Shown in pieces: positions 57,745 through 64,000 of a stretch of 64,000 nucleotides of DNA (positions within the stretch are counted from its first letter, which is position 1; every line of letters starts with the position of its first letter). The notes under the pieces were generated by a model, which saw only the letters and a list, made by a program, of their open reading frames with translations, was not told the origin of the DNA and made no database searches. The position numbers were made by a program, and so were the translations under genes. This DNA is from Conoideocrella luteorostrata (lineage: Eukaryota > Ascomycota > Sordariomycetes > Hypocreales > Clavicipitaceae): contig JASWJB010000097.1 in assembly GCA_032433595.1 (NCBI GenBank), positions 1-64,000 on the forward strand. Reading direction: 5' to 3'.

Positions 57745-59217
57745 ATGGCCAGCTTGGTCAGCGAGCTCACGGGGCGGGCGACTGGGAATACCGTACATCT
57801 GCCTCGCTGTGCGGTGAGTGAAATGTCTAGCTTGCTTATTAAACCCCCCAAGTGATACACGAACTGACAATTGTCTCTTATTTTGAATTCAACAGCAAGC
57901 ATGCTTTGCTTCATCATCTACCTTCTCGGCTGGGGGGGACTTGTGCAAAACCATCGCCAGCAACCTTGCAGTGGAAGACTGCCTGCTTGATGCGTGCAAC
58001 CTACCCGAAGCCATCTGTAAGTGCCTCAAAGCACCCCGCCGCCCCCCCCCTTGTTTTTAGCGGTACGGTGTCGGCTGATCCGGAGATGCTCAAATAGTCA
58101 CAAGAAATGCCACAGAAGCTGTATGCGGCACTCCAATCGAAGACAAGTCAATGAACCTCATCATTATACTGAGTGTGCTTTCATTCATTGCCGTTGTATC
58201 AACAGCTCTTAAGCTAGGGTACAGAATATTCTTTAGCCAAAAGAATGGCCGCCTCGACCCTCCTGACTATATAGTACTTGCCGGTTGCCCAATTGCGTTT
58301 GGAGCACTAGGAGTATTGGTTGGGGGATTGTGGTGGAATGGACTGGGGAAAAGTATCTGGGCCCTGCATCAAGACAACTTACACAACTTCGGCCTCTACT
58401 GGTTTATCCTCGAGCTCCTCTATCTCATACTGTTGACCATGATCAAATTAGTGCTGTCGGTGTTTTACCTGTCCATATTCCCTTGCAAAGTAGTGCAAAG
58501 ACTTCTCTGGGGCAGCATCGCCATTCACATCGTTGTTTGCGTTGCCTTTGTCACGACCTTTGTCACACAATGCACCCCTATCCATTACTCCTGGACAAGA
58601 TACCGCCCATCATTGAACAGTGCAGGTGATGGTGTCTGTCACGACATCGTTCCCGTGTGCTGGACCAATGCCGCCTTCAATGTCGCTGGCGACCTTTGGC
58701 TCATTGGAATCCCCCTCTCCCAAGTGAAGAAGCTGAATCTTCACTGGAAGAAAAAAATTGGCGTAGCCATCATGTTCGCGACGGGTCTTTTGTATGTCTC
58801 TTCTTTACGCCATCCCATATATGCGCGTGGTGAGAGTTGACACGCGCGGCCACCACAAGAGTTGGGATTGCTAACATGATTATATACAGTATAACTTTCG
58901 TTTCCATTCTGCGGTTGAAGTCGCTGAATGTCTATGGACCTACGTCTAACCCAACACATGACTTTTATGGAATTGTGCTGTGGTCTTTCATGGAGATCAT
59001 CGTAGGCATAATCTGTATCTGTATGCCTACCGTGCGCTTGGTCTTGTTTCGCTTATTCCCGAAAACTTTCAGCGCAAGTTCTTTGGGTACAGTTGAATAC
59101 GGTGCACACATGACTCCGAGCAGTCTACAGCTAGCCGAGTCCAAACATGCATATCGTGGCACAGAAATTGAGAGCACAAGTCTGAGGAGGATCTCAAGCT
59201 CTCCACATTTGACTTAG
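57745..59217 (+). CDS. CFEM-PTH11-like seven-helix receptor
   Basis: Four exons (57745-57813, 57896-58016, 58098-58791, 58890-59217) give 403 residues. The N-terminal part is a CFEM-type domain: LPRCAQACF, GDLCKTIA, DCLLDACN and AVCGTP give the spaced cysteines. Seven hydrophobic segments follow, starting LIIILSVLSFIAVV, and the cytoplasmic tail is Ser-rich. PTH11-like receptors sense surface or nutrient cues at the plasma membrane and signal through G proteins. No signal peptide precedes the CFEM domain in this model (start MASLVSELTGRATG), so a 5' exon may be missed, or the start may be lost. The rest of the frame is clean. Confidence 0.8.
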
Positions 59218-59543
59218 GCAGTACCATCGAAAGCCGAAAAAAAAAAGAGAGGCACAAAGAAGGGAAGTTAACAGAAAAGCTGATCAAACAAATCTTAATG
59301 CAAGGAATGAGGCGCGTTTAATGGTTATTTATGAGATGAAATTGGTAGTCAAAAGGCTATATAATCTGTCAGCGTATCTATCTGCATTTGCTACTCCTCT
59401 GCCACAGCAGCACACTGGCGTAGTGCCGTACAGGAACCGTACGTGATGCACTGATGCAAAAATAAAAGCCAGAAACCGCGGTATAACATGATCGAATCTG
59501 CATGGTCTACTCAGTGTGGTGTATGGGACTTGTTGCCCAATAG
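59218..59543. other. 3' flank of the receptor gene
   Basis: AT-rich, with an A-run at 59238. No gene seen. Confidence 0.4.
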
Positions 59544-59868
59544 TGTTGAGATTAGGGTGGCTGCTTCGGAAATCACCAAGGCCTCGATTAGAGAGAATTG
59601 CGTGATAGTGGCAACAAGTGGCACGATGCCAAGGAATATAGGCCTAAGGCCACTGAATTCGAGGAATTGTTCCGGCTGCTGAAGGACTATATAAGAGGGT
59701 TGTAGTGCTCTTCAGAAGAGAGGCACAACATCGTCGATCGTCGTCAGAAGTTCATCACCGTCAAGGTTCTTCAATTCGATTCGTTCGTATTCAAATCCAT
59801 CTATTCCTGCCGATTGCCACTGGTGCAAACTGCTCCCTTACACCTATGTAAAGGCACATAACGCAACA
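59544..59868 (+). mobile_element. Family B LTR followed by possible primer-binding site
   Basis: TGTTGAGATTAG to CATAACGCAACA, 325 bp. The next bases TTATCAGAG resemble the region complementary to initiator tRNA used by copia elements, so this is probably a 5' LTR of a truncated element rather than a solo LTR. Confidence 0.65.
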
Positions 59869-60588
59869 TTATCAGAGTTACATTGTGTTTGTTGATCTTA
59901 GCTGTAAATATTTACTCTCCCCTAATTACATAATAATACGCTATCCTTGTCTAACTCCGTTGGTCCGCGCTATGCTTATTTACGACGCAGAACCTTCTTC
60001 TGTCAGCATGGCACAATAATTCCCAAAACGCCCAACTAGATTAAAGACTAGAAGGATAACGTCTTAGTCTCAAGAAACCGCCCACCATCCTCCTTTTTTG
60101 TGGTCACAGTTTCCTTTTTTTTCTGCCCCCAACTTGAGCTGAAAAGCCGGCATTCTGTGCGCTGCCCGCCGCAGAGTTGCCGGGAGCGCCGGGAGCGCCT
60201 TTATTTTGCTTGCACCGTGTGAAATGTGTATCTGCGAGTCTTTTGCGCCAGGTTTGGGCCTGCTGCGTGGGCTAGGTGTCGACTTGCGTGCGAGCCCCTA
60301 TTGTTGGCTAGGCCGCTTTGAGACCTTATCAACAGCCTCGAGACATTCTTCCAATGTTGTTTGGTACTGCAGAACCCACTGACTATGGTATTCCCCGACG
60401 ATGCAGACGACGACCCCGGCCTGACTTGTGCTCTAGCTGCATAGGCCCGAGGAAGTTATTCCAGCGAATTTCACGGTCATACAGCCAATCAAACAATACA
60501 ATATTAGTGGAAAACGAAGGGCAGTATACAGCATCGTGAATTCATATGATTTGCTTGCTTTTATTAGGTCTTCTGACTACAATATTAA
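59869..60588. mobile_element. Decayed retroelement interior
   Basis: Contains a copy of the GTTGCCGGGAGCGCC block (near 60176) and TTTGCGCCAGGTTTGGGCC (near 60242) also found at 47740-47840. No open domain remains. Confidence 0.5.
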
Positions 60589-60860
60589 CGCGCCCGTAAC
60601 CTCCGATGTGCACGTGTGAGTCTCCAGCTATTAGATTCTACTTCCTATCTGGCTTCCTTAATGACGGGAATCTTGTGATATCATTGAAGATATCTAAGGA
60701 ATCTCTTGGATCTAGGATCGTTGATAAATGCAGTGGATATTTGCTGACTTGTTGGCAGCTAGGTTCAAACCGTAACCGCCTTCGCCAAATTCCACGATAC
60801 ACTGACTTGCAATTCCACCCTTGATTCAAGAGCCTTGATACCCTCAATTTGAAGAATACG
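60589..60860. repeat. Repeat D, copy 2
   Basis: Matches 46491-46760 nearly end to end. The minus frame ends RLLNQGWNCKS, close to the RLSNQGSNCKS of the gag relic at 47100, which ties both to one retroelement. Confidence 0.6.
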
Positions 60861-60981
60861 AAAGCCAACAATTGACCTTGCCATACCTCAGCGGGCTAGA
60901 CTGGCTGAGATATTTTGCTGCCAGTCTGATAGTTTGACTGAAGAGGAGATCTTGTAGCATAGAGTTGAAGATATCGACCTG

Positions 60982-61449
60982 ATGGTGGCTATGTGCGATA
61001 AAAAAGAGACGAGTAGAACCGCCGCGTCGAACAGCGAGCCCAGGATAGATCGTATATCAAGCCGTAGCCGCCTGAAAGCGACGTATCATTCGAGCCAGAA
61101 TCTAGTCCGGATTTATTCCCGCTGCACTTTTTATGGAATTGGATTAATGCCCAGCTGCATTGGCAACGAACGGCTATTCATTGAGCCGCGAACGTTTCAA
61201 TGGTGCCGACCCACGGTACGGAACGACCACTTGGATGACCAGCACTTGGCTAACCAGGAGCGCGCCGAGCATCGCGGTGAGGCCATTTGGTGCGATCATC
61301 CTAAATGCAAACATATGAAATTTCAGCATTTGGGCCATTTTTGGAATCATGTCTGCTCAGCTCATGGGATCTCACTCAGATCATCGGCGCAGGTGATGCA
61401 GAGGAGACAAAGGAAGGTTCAGCATCGTCAAATGGCCCGTGGAGGGTAA
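60982..61449 (+). pseudogene. C2H2 zinc-finger fragment
   Basis: The plus frame carries WCDHPKCKHMKF then HFWNHVCSAHGI, a single CX4C..HX4H finger, and ends in a basic tail at 61449. The 5' part contains sequence echoed beside the family C LTR (ATTGGCAACGAACGGC), so the frame is probably a chimera of retroelement and a gene 3' end. No complete gene could be built. Confidence 0.35.
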
Positions 61450-61582
61450 ATTTCATGGATCTTAAGATGGTCTATTAGCTTATGAACAGTAACCTACTGA
61501 AGCCTCAGATTAACCTACGGTCATAGAGCTCACGCTTATCCTGACTTTCGCCTCATGAGATTTTTACATTTCTACTACAGCT

Positions 61583-64000
61583 CTAATCTTCTATAAGTCT
61601 TAGCTTCCATTTATTCAGTGTCGAAAGCGTGGACTCTGTGTGGGGATGGGACACGCCGAGTACGCTCTGCTGTAGTCGACAGCAACTCTCCATCAACTTA
61701 ATAGCCTCCATATGACTGCCTTGGCTGTCCCAAGTGAAGGCCAGATTCGCCATGCTCGTTAGTGTATCAGGATGCTGCTCGCCTAGCACCGTCTTACGAA
61801 TCTCCATCGCCTGCACCTCCAGCTCCTCAGCCTCTTTCCACCGTCCCTGATTCCAGTATGTTGACGCCAGATTCGTTATGCTCCTTAGTGTATTGGGATG
61901 CTGCTCGCCTAGCACCGTCTTATGAGTCTCTATCACCTGCACCTCCAGCTCCTCAGCCTCTTTCCACCGTCCCTGATTCTGGTATGTTAACGCTAGATTC
62001 GCTATGCTTGTTAGTGTGTCAGGATGCTGCTCGCCTAGCACTATCTTACGAGTCTCTATCACCTGCACCTCCAGCTCCTCAGCCTCTTTCCACCGTCCCT
62101 GATCCCGGTATATTGACGCCAGATTCGCTATGCTCCTTAGTGTATCAGGATGCTGCTCGCCTAGCACCGTCTTACGAGTCTCCATCACCTGCACCTCCAG
62201 CTCCTCAGCCTCTTTCCACCGTCCCTGATCCTGGTATATTGACGCCAGATTCGCTATGCTTATTAGTGTATCGGGATGCTGCTCGCCTAGTACCTTCTTA
62301 CGACTCTCCATCACCTGCACCTCCAGCTCCTCAGCCTCTTTCCACCGTCCCTGATTCCAGTATGTTGACGCCAGATTCCCCATGCTTATTAGTGTATCGG
62401 GATGCTGCTCGCCTAGCACCGTCTTACGAGTCTCCATCACCTGCACCTCCAGCTCCTCAGCCTCTTTCCACTGTCCCTGATCCCAGTATATTGACGCCAG
62501 ATTCGCTATGCTTATTAGTGTATCGGGATGCTGCTCGCCTAGCACCGTCTTATGAGACTTCATCACCTGCACCTTCAGCTCCTCAGCCTCTTTCCACCGT
62601 CCCTGATTCCGGTATGTTGACGCCAGATTCGCCATGCTCGTCAGTGTATCGGGATGCTGCTCGCCTAGCACCGTCTTATGAGTCTCCATCACCTGCACCT
62701 GTAGCTCTTCAGCCTCTTTCCACCGTCCCTGATACCGGTATGTTGACGCCAGATTCGCCATGCTCCTTAGTGTGTCGGGATGCTGCTCGCCTAGTACCAT
62801 CTTTCGAGTCGTAAGAGCTTCCTTATAAAGCTTCTCTGCATCGCTCCATTGGCCCTCAAAATTAAGGTAGCTAGCCACGCGATGGGACAGCAACGCCTCT
62901 GCTATTGCCCCATCCTGTGCATCATCAACTTTTATCCCCAATACGGCCTTCGCATGTGGCAGATACGCGCTGCACAGCGTGCGATTCTCGAAAACTCCAA
63001 ACGGGTATACATGCGACACTGTCAAAAGTGCCTCTTGCTCAAATTGGCCCATCGCATGATCGTTCATAAGCCACTTACGTGTTACCAGCTGGACTAGCCG
63101 ATGCATATCCAGGCTTTCGCCCTTCTGTTCCGAAAGGAGACTGAAAGCCTTCAGCAGGCCGATGGATTCTGTCAGCTCTATGCTGCTTTTCGGGCCACCG
63201 TTACGTTCCTGAGCTGCGTAGTGCGAGAGGAACGCCATTGGGATAGCTTGCTTATCGAACAAGCTCATCAACGAGAGCAGGCTTCCAGCCAATGTGTTTT
63301 GTTCCCATATCAGGCGGAACGATATTATCCAGGTCTGCGCCACCGCCTGTGGAGCTTCAGAGTCTCGCCCGATGGACTCAAATTCCTTGCTCAGCAGGCT
63401 GACAAGGCTTTGATCGCTCTCCTCGAGTAGCTGTAAATACTTCTTAATAGAAATACCGTTTGCCTGGATAAAAGCAGCGGCTTGGACAAGCGCAAGCGGC
63501 AGATGTTCCAGGCGAGAAGATAGTGTTGATAGCTCGACAAAGCTGGCCTCATGAGTATCGATATCAGTGAATGTTCCGAGCAGCTGAATCGACTCGCTCT
63601 CGTCCATTTTGTGAATTTCTACCGTTCGGATGGACTTGCTCAGCTTCACCGCCACTTGCTTGTTCCTGGTCGTCGCTAGTACTTTTCCATGGCCGCATTC
63701 GGGGACGTACTGGGCCAAATTCTCGTTGATGTGCGGGTCATCGTCTGTCGCACATTTGGATTGCCCACAAAAGAGTTTTCCGTCGTCGGCATTATCAATG
63801 ACCATAAGCCACTGCCCATTGTCTTTTTTGCATAACCATTCTTTCGCTAGTATCAGAACGTTTGTCTTGGGGTCGTCATGGCCAGGTATCTGACAATCCT
63901 CGGCAATCTGAGCAAATGACTGACGAAACCGCTCGGCGTTGCTTGCGTGGACCCAAAATACAGACACCTCAGGACAAGCCTCCTTCAGCCAGTAGACGTA
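61583..64000 (-). CDS. NB-ARC/TPR NLR, 3' part (continues beyond window)
   Basis: The minus frame is open from the window end to the stop at 61583 (805 residues visible). The N-terminus and P-loop lie outside. Visible NB-ARC motifs are FWVHASNAERF, the Walker B-like WLMVIDNADD, VLATTRNKQVA and LPLALVQAAAFIQ. After a helical region come ten TPR units of 42 residues; eight of them are almost identical (pattern NLASTYxxQGRWKEAEELEVQVMExxKTVLGEQHPDTL split between consecutive units; DNA period 126 bp, about 61740-62830). Kinesin-light-chain-like TPRs of this type are common in fungal NLRs and probably bind ligand. The frame is intact in the visible part. Confidence 0.88.
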   Translation of the reverse strand, partial: YVYWLKEACPEVSVFWVHASNAERFRQSFAQIAEDCQIPGHDDPKTNVLILAKEWLCKKDNGQWLMVIDNADDGKLFCGQSKCATDDDPHINENLAQYVPECGHGKVLATTRNKQVAVKLSKSIRTVEIHKMDESESIQLLGTFTDIDTHEASFVELSTLSSRLEHLPLALVQAAAFIQANGISIKKYLQLLEESDQSLVSLLSKEFESIGRDSEAPQAVAQTWIISFRLIWEQNTLAGSLLSLMSLFDKQAIPMAFLSHYAAQERNGGPKSSIELTESIGLLKAFSLLSEQKGESLDMHRLVQLVTRKWLMNDHAMGQFEQEALLTVSHVYPFGVFENRTLCSAYLPHAKAVLGIKVDDAQDGAIAEALLSHRVASYLNFEGQWSDAEKLYKEALTTRKMVLGEQHPDTLRSMANLASTYRYQGRWKEAEELQVQVMETHKTVLGEQHPDTLTSMANLASTYRNQGRWKEAEELKVQVMKSHKTVLGEQHPDTLISIANLASIYWDQGQWKEAEELEVQVMETRKTVLGEQHPDTLISMGNLASTYWNQGRWKEAEELEVQVMESRKKVLGEQHPDTLISIANLASIYQDQGRWKEAEELEVQVMETRKTVLGEQHPDTLRSIANLASIYRDQGRWKEAEELEVQVIETRKIVLGEQHPDTLTSIANLALTYQNQGRWKEAEELEVQVIETHKTVLGEQHPNTLRSITNLASTYWNQGRWKEAEELEVQAMEIRKTVLGEQHPDTLTSMANLAFTWDSQGSHMEAIKLMESCCRLQQSVLGVSHPHTESTLSTLNKWKLRLIED
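61740..62830 (-). repeat. Tandem TPR-coding units, 126 bp period
   Basis: Eight near-identical units plus two degenerate edge units. Differences fall mainly at the residues after ASTY/ASIY (RY, RN, WD, WN, QD, RD, QN) and at ETH/ETR/ESR. High identity points to recent homogenisation or expansion. Confidence 0.85.

Noticed and set aside
61762..62814. Long open frame (350 codons) on the plus strand rich in Ser/Pro/Ala
   Set aside because: It is the antisense of the 126-bp TPR units and repeats with their period.

Overview
This window is nuclear DNA of a filamentous ascomycete, most likely a sordariomycete. The evidence is short introns (about 46 to 115 bp, GT..AG, with CTAAC/CTGAC-type branch sites), fungus-restricted families (a DUF3292-type protein, a CFEM/PTH11-like receptor, a FunK1 kinase relic, repeat-bearing NLR proteins) and many small decayed LTR retroelements. 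Hypocreales is a guess from the gene content and is not proven. All gene models were spliced by eye by checking that reading frame and family motifs continue across each junction.

Layout. At 0.7-9 kb lies an accessory zone with three decayed genes (a DUF7924-like gene split by a solo LTR, a FunK1 kinase fragment, and a multipass membrane protein relic that looks like DUF6601) and one intact DUF3292-type membrane gene. At 9.2-14 kb is a complete NLR-type immune or incompatibility receptor: an alpha/beta-hydrolase-like N-terminus, a NACHT domain and 17 HEAT repeats. At 14.3-16.3 kb is a retroelement graveyard (LTR fragment, Tad-like LINE relic).

At 16.7-38.1 kb are seven intact enzyme genes that look like a biosynthetic cluster built around an MIO-type aromatic amino acid ammonia-lyase. 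They are a catechol O-methyltransferase-like enzyme, the PAL/TAL-like lyase, two phenol-hydroxylase-type FAD monooxygenases, a D-amino-acid-oxidase-like flavoenzyme, a class I methyltransferase and a COMT/caffeate-type O-methyltransferase. No PKS, NRPS or terpene synthase is visible. The likely logic is deamination of Phe or Tyr (or a relative), ring hydroxylation to catechols, and O-methylation; the product is unknown.

At 38-43 kb are LTR relics and a secreted trypsin-fold protease. At 43.9-45.7 kb is a lysine 2,3-aminomutase-type radical SAM gene. At 46-48.7 kb is decayed copia-like material with a gag zinc knuckle. At 48.7-50.4 kb is a secreted subtilisin-fold protein that has lost its catalytic His and Ser. 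Then follow a small cysteine-rich secreted protein (51.5 kb), a DUF6914-like gene (53.2 kb), a phosphotransferase pseudogene (53.9 kb), a gene-free stretch (54.8-57.7 kb), a CFEM/PTH11-like receptor (57.7-59.2 kb), more LTR debris, a zinc-finger fragment, and finally an NB-ARC/TPR NLR cut off by the window end.

Themes: (1) a possible PAL-centred pathway without a classical backbone enzyme; (2) two NLRs whose repeats are nearly identical in DNA but vary at a few positions; (3) enzymes with altered catalytic residues (subtilisin, trypsin, DAAO-like, hydrolase domain); (4) nonsense changes of the TGG-to-TGA/TAG and CAG-to-TAG kind in pseudogenes, as expected from RIP-like mutation; (5) an over-represented 9-mer, TACGGAGTA.
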